From: an uncultured Synergistales bacterium
GTDB taxonomy: Bacteria; Synergistota; Synergistia; Synergistales; Aminobacteriaceae
Direction: 5' to 3'
Length of the DNA stretch: 50,291 nt
Assembly: GCA_905233725.1 (NCBI GenBank)
Contig: CAJOEM010000005.1
Span: 1-50,291 of the forward strand
In this document: positions 1 to 7,893 of the stretch, one piece after another
Layout of the letters: each line of letters begins with the position of its first letter
Numbering within the stretch: position 1 is the stretch's first letter
Notes under the pieces: model-generated
Told to the model about the DNA's origin: nothing
Database searches by the model: none
Seen by the model: only the letters and a program-made list of their open reading frames with translations
Made by a program: the position numbers and the translations under genes

Positions 1-59
1 CACATGAACGACGCAATCGTAATCACGAATATCACAGCCGTAAATTTTTTCGCACGCAT
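1..59 (-). CDS. N-terminal fragment of the gene downstream of the MBOAT acyltransferase
   Basis: Only the first 19 codons are inside the window. The ATG at 59-57 follows GGGGG with an 8-nt spacer. The visible peptide starts MRAKKFTAVIFVI and looks like a signal anchor or signal peptide. Genes that directly follow AlgI-type MBOAT acyltransferases often encode secreted or membrane-anchored partner proteins (AlgJ/AlgX/DltD-like), so that is the best guess from context. The family cannot be determined from this fragment. Confidence 0.5.
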   Translation of the reverse strand, partial: MRAKKFTAVIFVITIASFM

Positions 60-213
60 AATTTGCACCCCCAGCTAGAAATTAAAGTATATGAACGGAG
101 TCACGAGAACATAGCGCATGAACGACGCAATCATAATCACGAATATCACAGCCGTAAATTTTTTCGCACGCATAATTTGCACTCCCAGTTAGAAATTAAA
201 GTATATGAACGGA
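3..213. repeat. Tandem direct repeat, 114-bp period, spanning a gene junction
   Basis: Bases 3-99 recur at 117-213 with only a few substitutions, an offset of exactly 114 bp. Read on the minus strand, each copy holds the last codons of the MBOAT gene, its stop, a Shine-Dalgarno sequence and the first 19 or so codons of the next gene. About 18 bp (100-116) separate the copies. The array may continue beyond the left edge. Confidence 0.9.
75..173 (-). pseudogene. 32-codon chimeric ORF made by the junction duplication
   Basis: This small ORF starts with the same ATG and leader as the downstream gene (MRAKKFTAVIFVI, then Met where the other copy has Thr) and ends with the MBOAT C-terminus (PFIYFNF) and a TAG stop. 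It has its own Shine-Dalgarno sequence (GGGAG, 8-nt spacer). It is best explained as the by-product of a 114-bp tandem duplication. It may still be translated as a small hydrophobic peptide, but nothing here shows that it has a function. Confidence 0.6.
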
Positions 214-1559
214 TTGTACATGGAATTTATGATTTCCAGAACGGATAATATCAGCACGAGAATCAGGAATATTTGTTCGAGCCATTCAAGAGCAAATTTC
301 TCACGCAATTTCGGGATCACCGGACAACAGCCAACACACGCGATGATTAATAACAGCCAGGAACCGTGAACGTACTCGAAAAATCCCGAATCGCAAAAGG
401 CATTCGCGTTTAATCCGAGCAAAGATTTCAGGAAATGCCAGCCCGACAGAGTATCTTTCGAACGCAGAAATACCAACGCAAACGCAGCTACGAGATTCGC
501 ATAAATCGGCGAAAATATTCCGAACGTTTTTCTGACATCAATTTTGCTCTCGAACATTAAGAACGCGAAATGAATCATTCCCCATACGATGAACGACCAT
601 TCTGCGCCGTGCCAAATTCCGGTTAATAACCAGACTGTGAATATATTCAAGATATGCCGGGATTCACTCACGCGACTGCCGCCCATCGGAATGTAAACGT
701 AATCGCGAAACCATTCAGAAAGCGAAATGTGCCAACGCCGCCAAAAATCACGCACACTTTTTGCAATATACGGATACCGGAAATTCTCTTGAAAATGAAA
801 GCCGAACATTAAGCCAAGCCCAATCGCCATGTCGCTGTATCCCGAAAAATCGAAATAAATTTGCAAACTGCACGCCAACAATCCCAGCCACGACATCATA
901 GCCGACGGATTCGGCATGTAATCGAAAATATTATCCACAATTTGTGCGAGGAAATTCGCCAGCAAAACTTTCTTGCCCAAGCCATAAACGAATCTTTGAA
1001 CACCTTCGGAAAAATTCGCGAAACTCTCGTGACGATTCGTGATTTCGGCTTCGATTTGTCCGTAACGAACGATTGGACCGGCGATTAACTGTGGGAAAAA
1101 TGATATATACAGGACAAGATTCAAGAAATTTTTCTGCACCTGAGACTTGCCGTAATACACATCGAAGACGTAAGACATCATTTGGAACGTGAAGAACGAG
1201 ATACCGATTGGCAGCGCAATATTCACCCTAAGATTTTCCCAGCCTGTCAGATTCGCAATATTCCCGGATATAAACGTAGCGTACTTGAAAATTCCGAGCA
1301 ATCCAACGTCGAATAATATCGCGATTAACATGAAAAATTTCCGGCTTGAATCATGCTTTGACATTTGCAAAACCAGATACCAGTTCAGAACAATCGACGC
1401 AAGCATAATCAGCACGAAGAACGGCTCTCCCCATGCGTAGAAAAATATGCTCGCGAAAAGCAATATGAAATTCCGAACGTTACGCGCCTTCACGCAATAA
1501 TAAATCCCAAGCAGCACGGGCAAAAACACGAACAAAAATACAGCCGACGAAAATACCAT
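189..1559 (-). CDS. MBOAT family membrane-bound O-acyltransferase (AlgI/DltB-like)
   Basis: This 456-residue polytopic membrane protein belongs to the AlgI branch of the MBOAT family, which transfers acyl groups (often acetyl) across the membrane onto exopolysaccharide or cell-wall polymers. Recognisable segments are an N-terminal hydrophobic stretch with FFYAWGEPFFVL, the middle FFPQLIAGPIVRY motif, RDFWRRWHISLSEWFRDYVYIP, and TGIWHGAEWSFIVWG with the family's conserved histidine. Length fits the family. The ATG at 1559 is preceded by GGAG with a short spacer. A secreted partner gene appears to follow at the left edge. The acceptor polymer cannot be told from the sequence. Confidence 0.9.
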   Translation of the reverse strand: MVFSSAVFLFVFLPVLLGIYYCVKARNVRNFILLFASIFFYAWGEPFFVLIMLASIVLNWYLVLQMSKHDSSRKFFMLIAILFDVGLLGIFKYATFISGNIANLTGWENLRVNIALPIGISFFTFQMMSYVFDVYYGKSQVQKNFLNLVLYISFFPQLIAGPIVRYGQIEAEITNRHESFANFSEGVQRFVYGLGKKVLLANFLAQIVDNIFDYMPNPSAMMSWLGLLACSLQIYFDFSGYSDMAIGLGLMFGFHFQENFRYPYIAKSVRDFWRRWHISLSEWFRDYVYIPMGGSRVSESRHILNIFTVWLLTGIWHGAEWSFIVWGMIHFAFLMFESKIDVRKTFGIFSPIYANLVAAFALVFLRSKDTLSGWHFLKSLLGLNANAFCDSGFFEYVHGSWLLLIIACVGCCPVIPKLREKFALEWLEQIFLILVLILSVLEIINSMYNPFIYFNF

Positions 1560-1660
1560 GATTTCTCCAAAAAAATTTCCCCTCTGTTAAGATTTACGAT
1601 TATTAGCGAATCATTAAATCATTAACAAAGGGGAATATTCATGCGATTAAATTTTATTTA

Positions 1661-3568
1661 CTAGATATCTGCTCCGAATTTGACATCATCGTAGTCATCA
1701 CTATTCGTTAATAACACGACGACTGTTTCGGGGTGATTTGCTGCCTTGATCTTGTTGCGATCGAACTTCATGAGCTTCTGTCCCTTCTTGACCTTGTCAC
1801 CTTCCGCAACAAAATCCTCGAAGCCATCGCCCTTCATTTCGACCGTGTCAACACCGACGTGAATCAAAATTTCCATGTCGCCCGGTCCAGTGATGCCGAT
1901 TGCGTGTTTGCTCTCAGCTACTGATGAAATTTCGCCGTCAACTGGTGAGTAAACTACGTCGTCTTCGGGTTCGATGCCAACACCCTGACCGAGTGTGCCT
2001 GCTGCGAATGTCGGGTCTTTGATCTCAGTATACGGGATCACTTTGCCTTCGACTGGCTGAGCAATTTCGCCTGCTGAGCATTTGATTACGCTCTTGAACT
2101 CGAGAATTTTCTCAGGGATTTTCTCAGGTTCGGCTGCTGCTGGAGCTGCTTCAATTTCTTCGTGCCAGAACATCCATGCCAAAGTAAACGCAATACCGCC
2201 GGAGATCGCGAGCAAAATCGTGTACTGAACTGGCTGAGCAATCGTCAAATATCCCGGAATGCCCGTAACACCGTAAGCTTTCGCACCGATTCCCAGGAAT
2301 GCTCCGAAAATCGAGCCAATCGTGCCGCCGATCATTCCTGCTAAGAACGGCTTGAAGAATCGCAAATTAACACCGAAAATTGCCGGCTCAGTAATTCCCA
2401 ACGCTGCCGAAATTGATGACGGGATCGCAACGACCTTTGTACGGTTATTACGCGCTTTCAAACCTACAGCCAAGCACGCTCCGAACTGTGCGAAATTTGC
2501 TGCAGAAGCTATCGGCATCCACGTGTTCAAGCCTACGTCTGTCAGCATTCCTGCCTCGATTACGTTGTACATGTGGTGCAGACCCATAACGACCGTCCAA
2601 GGATAAATAGCTCCCATTACGCCTGCTCCGATCGGGTTCTTAACGAGAACTGTAGCTCCGGCTAAAACCCATGACTCAAGCTGTGAGAAAATCGGCCCAA
2701 TAATCGTGAACGTCAAGAACGTCGTAAGCAGAACTGTGCAGAACGGCGTAATAAACAAGTCCAACATTTCGAGTACGTGCTTGTGGAACCATTTCTCGAT
2801 CATGCACATAAGCCAGACTGCGATCATAACCGGAATAACGTGTCCCTGATAGCCAACTCGTGAAATCGATCCGACGACCCATTCGCCAACTTTCAAATCG
2901 CCAAGCAATTTCCAACTCGGGATAATTCCGTCAGTTACGCCGAAGAATGCGTTGATAGCCTCAGGACTTCCTGCGACCCATGCGTTCAATAAGCCAGCGT
3001 GAATCATAACAAGTCCGATTACAGCTCCCAGGAAAGTATTTCCGCCGAAGACTCTAGCCGTAGAAATTGCAACGATAACTGGCAAATACGCAAATGCCGT
3101 GTTCGCGACCATATCCAGGAATCCGTACCAGTCTGAGCTTGCAAAATCCGGGTAAACTTTGCCCAATGCCTCGACAAGACCCATCATTAAGCCCGACGCA
3201 ACGATTGCTGGTAAAATCGGCACGAATACGTCACCGATTGCCTTCAAAACGCGTTTCCAAATTGGTTGAGCAGCAGCAGCAGCAGCTTTGACATCATCTT
3301 TTGTAGCTTCTGACATGCCCGTGATCGATAAAAACTCGGCGTAAACTTTGTTGACAGTTCCAGTTCCGATTATCAACTGCAACTGACCGTTGTTCTCGAA
3401 CATGCCCTTCACGCCATCGACATTTTCGAGAACTTTGCGATTGACCTTATTATTATCTTTAATAACAAGGCGTAAACGTGTAGCACAATGAGCAGCTTGA
3501 GCGATATTATCTCTGCCGCCGATATTAGCTACGATTTCCTCAGCGCACTTTCTGTAATCCAGTGCCAT
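1661..3568 (-). CDS. PTS system sucrose-type EIIBCA transporter
   Basis: This 635-residue enzyme II carries all three domains. EIIB is residues 1-90, with the phosphorylated Cys28 in HCATRLRL. The EIIC membrane domain spans about 105-455. EIIA of the glucose type is about 480-635, with the active His near 570 in EILIHVGVDTVEMKG. The EIIC segments GHVIPVMIAVWLMC, GLHHMYNVIEAGML and GITEPAIFGVNLRF match sucrose/trehalose-type transporters, closest to ScrA from memory. It would import a disaccharide and release it as the 6-phosphate. The ATG follows GGGAGG. It lies 21 nt after a HAD phosphatase gene, probably in one operon. A trehalose or other beta-glucoside-class substrate is possible. No sucrose-6-phosphate hydrolase is in the window. 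Confidence 0.85.
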   Translation of the reverse strand: MALDYRKCAEEIVANIGGRDNIAQAAHCATRLRLVIKDNNKVNRKVLENVDGVKGMFENNGQLQLIIGTGTVNKVYAEFLSITGMSEATKDDVKAAAAAAQPIWKRVLKAIGDVFVPILPAIVASGLMMGLVEALGKVYPDFASSDWYGFLDMVANTAFAYLPVIVAISTARVFGGNTFLGAVIGLVMIHAGLLNAWVAGSPEAINAFFGVTDGIIPSWKLLGDLKVGEWVVGSISRVGYQGHVIPVMIAVWLMCMIEKWFHKHVLEMLDLFITPFCTVLLTTFLTFTIIGPIFSQLESWVLAGATVLVKNPIGAGVMGAIYPWTVVMGLHHMYNVIEAGMLTDVGLNTWMPIASAANFAQFGACLAVGLKARNNRTKVVAIPSSISAALGITEPAIFGVNLRFFKPFLAGMIGGTIGSIFGAFLGIGAKAYGVTGIPGYLTIAQPVQYTILLAISGGIAFTLAWMFWHEEIEAAPAAAEPEKIPEKILEFKSVIKCSAGEIAQPVEGKVIPYTEIKDPTFAAGTLGQGVGIEPEDDVVYSPVDGEISSVAESKHAIGITGPGDMEILIHVGVDTVEMKGDGFEDFVAEGDKVKKGQKLMKFDRNKIKAANHPETVVVLLTNSDDYDDVKFGADI

Positions 3569-3589
3569 AACAAAAAACCTCCCTGAAAA

Positions 3590-4417
3590 TTAAAATAATT
3601 TTAAATCCGCAAACGCTTTTGCAAGTCCGTCGTCACTCACTGAAGGACACACTATATCAGAAAGTTTCTTCAGAGCTTCCGCACCGTTTGCCATACAGAC
3701 GCTAGTACCGACCGTCCGTATCATTTCCAAATCGTTCATGCTGTCACCGAAGCCGTACGTGTCAGATTTTTCGACGCCGTATTTTTTCGCAATAATCTCA
3801 ACGCCCAGACCCTTGCTAAATTTCCTGTTAATTAATTCGCCATTCATGCAATTATGAGCCTTGACTTCCTGGATCACGAAATCGAAATCCTGCCCCAGTA
3901 ATTTACGCGCCGGATCGAGCTGCGAATCTTTCTGACACATGATCACGACTTTGTAAATCGGGCTGCCGTCATATTGCGACATTGGCTTGATTCCAAGATT
4001 TGACGACAAAGCTTTGCGCCAACGTTCGATCTCAGAATTTCCCTCGGCTTGACCACTGAGAAAATCCCCGAGATTCTCGTCACCCCATGAGCCGTCTTTT
4101 GCTTCAATCGTGCAGAACACGCCGTTATCATGCAGAGATTTCAACGCAATATCACGCTGCTCGTCAGTCATCGGGCAATCGAACAAGACTTCCTCAGCAT
4201 TTTCTCCGACAGCAACGTAACCGCCAGCACACGAGATCATGCCATCGAATCCCAGCTTGAACACGGGCATGAGCATATCAGGATTACGCCCTGTGCATAA
4301 AAAAACTTTGTTGCCAGCTTCACGAGCTTTCTTGATTGCTTCGAGAGCACTTTTTGGCGGAGTATTTTCGCCTGGATTTGTGAGAGTTCCGTCAATATCC
4401 AAAAATATTAATTTCAC
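3590..4417 (-). CDS. Cof-type HAD superfamily sugar phosphatase
   Basis: The 275-residue protein has the HAD motifs in order. Motif I is LDIDGTLT (Asp nucleophile) at the N-terminus, motif II is FLCTGR, and motif IV is YGFGDSMNDLEM near residue 225. A C2-type cap between about 85 and 190 marks the Cof/YidA subgroup, which dephosphorylates sugar phosphates and other small phosphomonoesters in the cytoplasm. The start is GTG at 4417, placed by a GGAGG nine nt upstream. It is the first gene of a two-gene operon with the PTS transporter, so it may act on the imported sugar phosphate or relieve sugar-phosphate stress. That role is inferred from context. Confidence 0.85.
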   Translation of the reverse strand: MKLIFLDIDGTLTNPGENTPPKSALEAIKKAREAGNKVFLCTGRNPDMLMPVFKLGFDGMISCAGGYVAVGENAEEVLFDCPMTDEQRDIALKSLHDNGVFCTIEAKDGSWGDENLGDFLSGQAEGNSEIERWRKALSSNLGIKPMSQYDGSPIYKVVIMCQKDSQLDPARKLLGQDFDFVIQEVKAHNCMNGELINRKFSKGLGVEIIAKKYGVEKSDTYGFGDSMNDLEMIRTVGTSVCMANGAEALKKLSDIVCPSVSDDGLAKAFADLKLF

Positions 4418-4490
4418 GATTCAGCCTCCATTTTAATTTTTCATTCAGAATTTTCACATGCAATTATTTTACGCTTAAGTTGCCAAATTT

Positions 4491-5501
4491 TCACACTTTT
4501 GTCTCAAAAAATTGCGGGTACAAACGCAAGACCTCAGCAATTTGTTCATTACTCAAAATTCCACTTGATAACAAATCTTGTGCAAAATCACGTCCTTGTC
4601 TCATGCCTTGTTCAATGCCTCGTTTTATGCCCAGCTCAATTCCTTTATCGCGCGCACACTCGTACTCAATGACTGCCAAAAAGTCCGGTCTATCACGCAT
4701 TCCCTTTCCCTCCTCGATTTCTGTAATATAACTATGATATTGTCTTCGCAAAACATTGTCCCTTAATCCAACAATGTAATTAACATATCTCAGAATTCCA
4801 CGACGTTCAAACTCATTGAACCCATGTTTGAACAAAATCCTGACAATGCGCTTCAAGTACGCAAATTTTTTCGACTCATTGTTCTTGCTGCGAACAGCAA
4901 ATTTCACAGCTAACAAAAACAAGTCAATCTTATTGCCGCTCGTTTCAAGTTCCTCATCGCTGAATTTGTACGCCTCAAAAAAATTATACCTGTACTTGAC
5001 CAACGTTCCGAAATAATCCGTCTCGTAAATCCCGAGAGCCTTTTCTTTCTTTGGCCGACGCGCCGTCAATATCGCCAACGAAACTATATTCTTTCGATAA
5101 TGCGCAAACAACATGCAATAATACAGGAACATTCTGTACGAAATATCCGCGCCGCCCTTGCCCTGAACTTCGATATGCAACAGCAGCCACTTCTCGTCAC
5201 CGTCCTTCATCGGAACTTTCACAAGCTCGTCAACAAATAACGGCGAATTGTGAGAATCAGTCTCAGGCAGCCCAAGAACATCTCGCAACTCTTTGTCCAG
5301 AAATTCAGGCGTTCCGGATAAATCCGCCTCAGCGTACAAATCCGGCAAAAATCTTTCCAGAACTTCACGCCAATACTCTTCGATGACATCCTTCCAAAAG
5401 CCATCGAAATCGCTGACAAATTCTCCAGCTTCATCAAGCCATTTGCTAATATCGTACTTCGATGCAATATTATTCTCGCTATTCATACTCGCTTGGCACA
5501 A
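4491..5501 (-). CDS. Rpn/PD-(D/E)XK nuclease family protein
   Basis: This 336-residue protein resembles the Rpn (recombination-promoting nuclease) / PDDEXK family, often labelled putative transposase. The nuclease core is at about 45-160, with DLSGTPEFLDKELRDVL and WLLLHIEVQGKGGADISYRMFLYY, in which the Glu-x-Gln after the hydrophobic strand is the expected metal-site pair. The C-terminus has the family's typical helical repeat GIELGIKRGIEQGMRQGRDF followed by LLSSGILSNEQIAEVL. The best start is TTG at 5501, six nt after GGAGG; the ATG at 5486 is an alternative. These genes are scattered singly in bacterial genomes. No terminal inverted repeats flank it, so I do not call a mobile element. Confidence 0.8.
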   Translation of the reverse strand: MCQASMNSENNIASKYDISKWLDEAGEFVSDFDGFWKDVIEEYWREVLERFLPDLYAEADLSGTPEFLDKELRDVLGLPETDSHNSPLFVDELVKVPMKDGDEKWLLLHIEVQGKGGADISYRMFLYYCMLFAHYRKNIVSLAILTARRPKKEKALGIYETDYFGTLVKYRYNFFEAYKFSDEELETSGNKIDLFLLAVKFAVRSKNNESKKFAYLKRIVRILFKHGFNEFERRGILRYVNYIVGLRDNVLRRQYHSYITEIEEGKGMRDRPDFLAVIEYECARDKGIELGIKRGIEQGMRQGRDFAQDLLSSGILSNEQIAEVLRLYPQFFETKV

Positions 5502-5562
5502 ACAAATCCTCCGTTTTTGATATTCGCTTAGATTTTATAATATCGCACTGGATTTAGCAAAA

Positions 5563-6324
5563 TTATATTTTTCCACGAAATTCGTGCGAGAAATTTGCGT
5601 CGTATAATCTGGACTTGTTCGCGAAATTCTTCCCGTCAAGAAATTTCCCAACCAGAATTATTCCGGTCTTAGCAATACCTGAACTCTCGACTAATTCGGG
5701 CAACGTTCGCAGATTCCCGGATATTATTCTCTCGTCGCGCCACGAAATCTTGTACGCCAATGCAGCCGGTGTCTCAGGAGAATTTCCCGCAGCAATTATT
5801 TCCGCGCAAACTTCACGCAACATTCCCGCCGACAAAAATATCGCCATCGAGCAGCCGTGACTCGCCAAAAATCGCAAACTCTCTCGCTCTGGAACTGGTG
5901 TTCTGCCTGAATGCCGAGAAATTATCAGACTCTGCGTTAAATCCGGGATCGTGTACTCAACCTGCAAACTCGCAGCCGCCGCACAAAATGAGCTAACACC
6001 CGGCACAATCTCGAACGCAACATTTTTATCGCGCAAAATTCGCATCTGTTCGTTAATCGCGCCGAATATCGCAGGATCTCCCGAATGCAGCCTCACAACC
6101 AGCAAATCTCTCGAATCAGCATCCAGCATTTTCGCCGAAATTTCCTGCAACGTCATCGCAGCACTGTCACAAATTTCGCAGTCAGCTTTTGCATATTCAG
6201 AAATCAATTCCGGATTCACGAGTGAGCCAGCGTAAATTATCACGTCAGCTTTCCGCAGCAAATTCGCCCCCCGAACCGTTATCAAATCCACAGCTCCCGA
6301 ACCAGCTCCGACAAAATATATCAC
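5563..6324 (-). CDS. cbiF: Cobalt-precorrin-4 C11-methyltransferase
   Basis: This 253-residue enzyme is a SAM-dependent tetrapyrrole methylase of the CbiF/CobM type, which methylates C11 of (cobalt-)precorrin-4 in corrin-ring synthesis. The family motifs are [17 protein letters not shown] at the N-terminus, [18 protein letters not shown] near residue 75 and [16 protein letters not shown] near residue 105. Its ATG overlaps the hisIE stop by four bases (ATGA), so it is translationally coupled to the his genes. No other corrin-ring gene lies in the window, which makes this location odd. It may be the tail of a mixed operon or a relocated gene. Confidence 0.9.
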   Translation of the reverse strand: MIYFVGAGSGAVDLITVRGANLLRKADVIIYAGSLVNPELISEYAKADCEICDSAAMTLQEISAKMLDADSRDLLVVRLHSGDPAIFGAINEQMRILRDKNVAFEIVPGVSSFCAAAASLQVEYTIPDLTQSLIISRHSGRTPVPERESLRFLASHGCSMAIFLSAGMLREVCAEIIAAGNSPETPAALAYKISWRDERIISGNLRTLPELVESSGIAKTGIILVGKFLDGKNFANKSRLYDANFSHEFRGKI

Positions 6325-6977
6325 GCCATCTTCTCCTGCTTGACTTTTTTATCAATCACATGACGCGACGCAAGTTCAAGAATCAGATCTTTTATCTCGA
6401 TGCCCTGATCTGCCATTAATACCAGCATGTGATATATCAAATCCGAGAGTTCGTAAATCGTCTCCTGTTTGGAATTTTTCGCAGCAATTATCACTTCTGA
6501 ACTCTCCTCGCCGATCTTCTTTAGAATTTTATCAAGCCCCTTCTCGAACAAATACGACGTGTACGAGCCTTCAAGTTTCTCAGACTTGCGCGATTTAATC
6601 AGCTCCATCAAGCCGCAAATCGTGAATTTCTCGTGAGATTCTTTCTGCGGTTTCAGGATAAAATCCTCGAAGCACGAATAATTCCCCAAGTGACACGCAG
6701 GTCCATCAGGTTTCACGTAAACTAGCAGCGCATCATGATCACAATCTGCTTTGATAGCTATGATATGCTGAAAATTTCCACTGGTCTCGCCCTTCAGCCA
6801 CAATTCCTGACGCGAACGGCTCCAGAAACACGTCAATTTTTTCTCAAGCGATATTTCCAGACTTTCGCGATTCATGTAAGCAAGTGTCAAGACTTCTCCG
6901 GTATCATCGTCAATAACAATCGCAGGCACTAGTCCTTTTTCATCAAATTTCACGTCGTTAATATTAATATTATTCAT
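6321..6977 (-). CDS. hisI: Bifunctional phosphoribosyl-AMP cyclohydrolase / phosphoribosyl-ATP pyrophosphatase
   Basis: The 218-residue protein carries out histidine synthesis steps 2 and 3. The cyclohydrolase domain (about 1-115) shows [30 protein letters not shown] and the zinc-site cluster [10 protein letters not shown]...GPACHLG. The pyrophosphatase domain (about 125-218) has [21 protein letters not shown] and the following Glu residues that bind magnesium. The ATG at 6977 is chosen because GGGAG lies eight nt upstream; an extension to 7019 has no such support. It follows hisF by 16 nt and overlaps cbiF by four. Confidence 0.93.
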   Translation of the reverse strand: MNNININDVKFDEKGLVPAIVIDDDTGEVLTLAYMNRESLEISLEKKLTCFWSRSRQELWLKGETSGNFQHIIAIKADCDHDALLVYVKPDGPACHLGNYSCFEDFILKPQKESHEKFTICGLMELIKSRKSEKLEGSYTSYLFEKGLDKILKKIGEESSEVIIAAKNSKQETIYELSDLIYHMLVLMADQGIEIKDLILELASRHVIDKKVKQEKMA

Positions 6978-6993
6978 GTCATTCACTCCCAAA

Positions 6994-7752
6994 TTAAATT
7001 CGCGCGTTAATATTCGCATGTTTCATAGCAAGCTTCAAATCCGAAATTCGTACCTCACCGAAATGAAATATCGACGCAGCAAGTCCGGCATCAACTTTCG
7101 GCAACGTCTCGAATAACGTGATGAAATCCTGAATGCAGCCAGCTCCACCAGACGCAATCACCGGCACATTCACAGACTCACTCACAGCACGCAGCATCTC
7201 GAGATCAAAACCCTTTTTCACGCCGTCAGTGTCAATCGAGTTCACGACAACTTCACCGGCACCGTTATCAACGCATTTCTTAATCCAGTTTATCGCTTCG
7301 ATGCCGGTATCATCACGCCCACCTCGCGCAAAAATCCTGAACTCACCATTCACACGCTTCACGTCCGCAGAAATCACGACGCATTGTGAGCCGTACAATT
7401 TCGCAGCCTCCGGAATCAATTTAGGATTGCGAATAGCTCCGGTATTAACGCTGACTTTATCCGCACCGCAGCCAAGCACTCGCTCAAAATCCGCAACACT
7501 AGAAATTCCGCCGCCAACCGTCAACGGTATGAAAACATTTCGCGCAGTCTCACGCAAAATATCCGTGAAAATTTTCCGACCATCGGACGACGCCGTAATA
7601 TCATAAAACACAAGTTCATCTGCTCCGTTATCACTGTAAAATTCCGCAAGTTCAACCGGAGAATTTACGTCATTCAATCCCGTGAAATTTACGCCCTTCA
7701 CGACACGCCCGTCACGAACGTCAAGACACGGGATAATTCGTTTCGTTATCAT
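6994..7752 (-). CDS. hisF: Imidazole glycerol phosphate synthase cyclase subunit
   Basis: The 252-residue TIM-barrel enzyme makes imidazole glycerol phosphate and AICAR from PRFAR, using ammonia supplied by HisH. Both catalytic aspartates are visible: [15 protein letters not shown] at the N-terminus and [13 protein letters not shown] near residue 130. LTVGGGI and IASGGAG are the phosphate-binding loops. Length is normal. The ATG at 7752 follows AGGAGG. The other his genes, including hisH, are not in the window. It is the first gene of the hisF-hisI-cbiF unit. Confidence 0.95.
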   Translation of the reverse strand: MITKRIIPCLDVRDGRVVKGVNFTGLNDVNSPVELAEFYSDNGADELVFYDITASSDGRKIFTDILRETARNVFIPLTVGGGISSVADFERVLGCGADKVSVNTGAIRNPKLIPEAAKLYGSQCVVISADVKRVNGEFRIFARGGRDDTGIEAINWIKKCVDNGAGEVVVNSIDTDGVKKGFDLEMLRAVSESVNVPVIASGGAGCIQDFITLFETLPKVDAGLAASIFHFGEVRISDLKLAMKHANINARI

Positions 7753-7805
7753 GCAAACTCCTCCTGAAAATTCGCAGCCTGTAAATTAGCTGTAAAATTA
7801 GCTGT

Positions 7806-7856
7806 AAAAAAGAGAAACCTCAATTCACAAATCGCTCGTGAAAAGAGATTTCTCTT
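7806..7856 (-). terminator. Strong hairpin with U-run between the peptidase gene and hisF
   Basis: On the minus strand, AAGAGAAATCTC (7856-7845) pairs over 12 bp with GAGGTTTCTCTT (7821-7810), extended by a 5-bp inner TTCAC/GTGAA stem. It runs directly into a T6 stretch. This is a good intrinsic terminator for the peptidase gene. A TATAAT lies just upstream of it on the same strand (7870-7865), so transcripts starting there would meet the hairpin before hisF. It could therefore act as an attenuator, although no His-rich leader peptide is visible. Confidence 0.75.
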
Positions 7857-7893
7857 GACTAGGCATTATATCAAATTCCGGAATTTTTGCGAG

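Noticed and set aside
1-213. CRISPR array at the left edge
   Set aside because: Only two copies with a 114-bp period, and both are coding; repeat and spacer sizes do not fit CRISPR.
63-248. Plus-strand 61-codon frame over the left-edge repeat
   Set aside because: It arises because the repeat is read on the wrong strand; the minus strand holds the real gene ends.
4491-5501. Insertion sequence around the Rpn-like gene
   Set aside because: No terminal inverted repeats or target-site duplication is visible; the family often occurs as single chromosomal genes.
7874-7887. Palindrome AAATTCCGGAATTT after the peptidase stop
   Set aside because: Too short for a terminator, and similar short palindromes are expected in this GAATTT-rich sequence.
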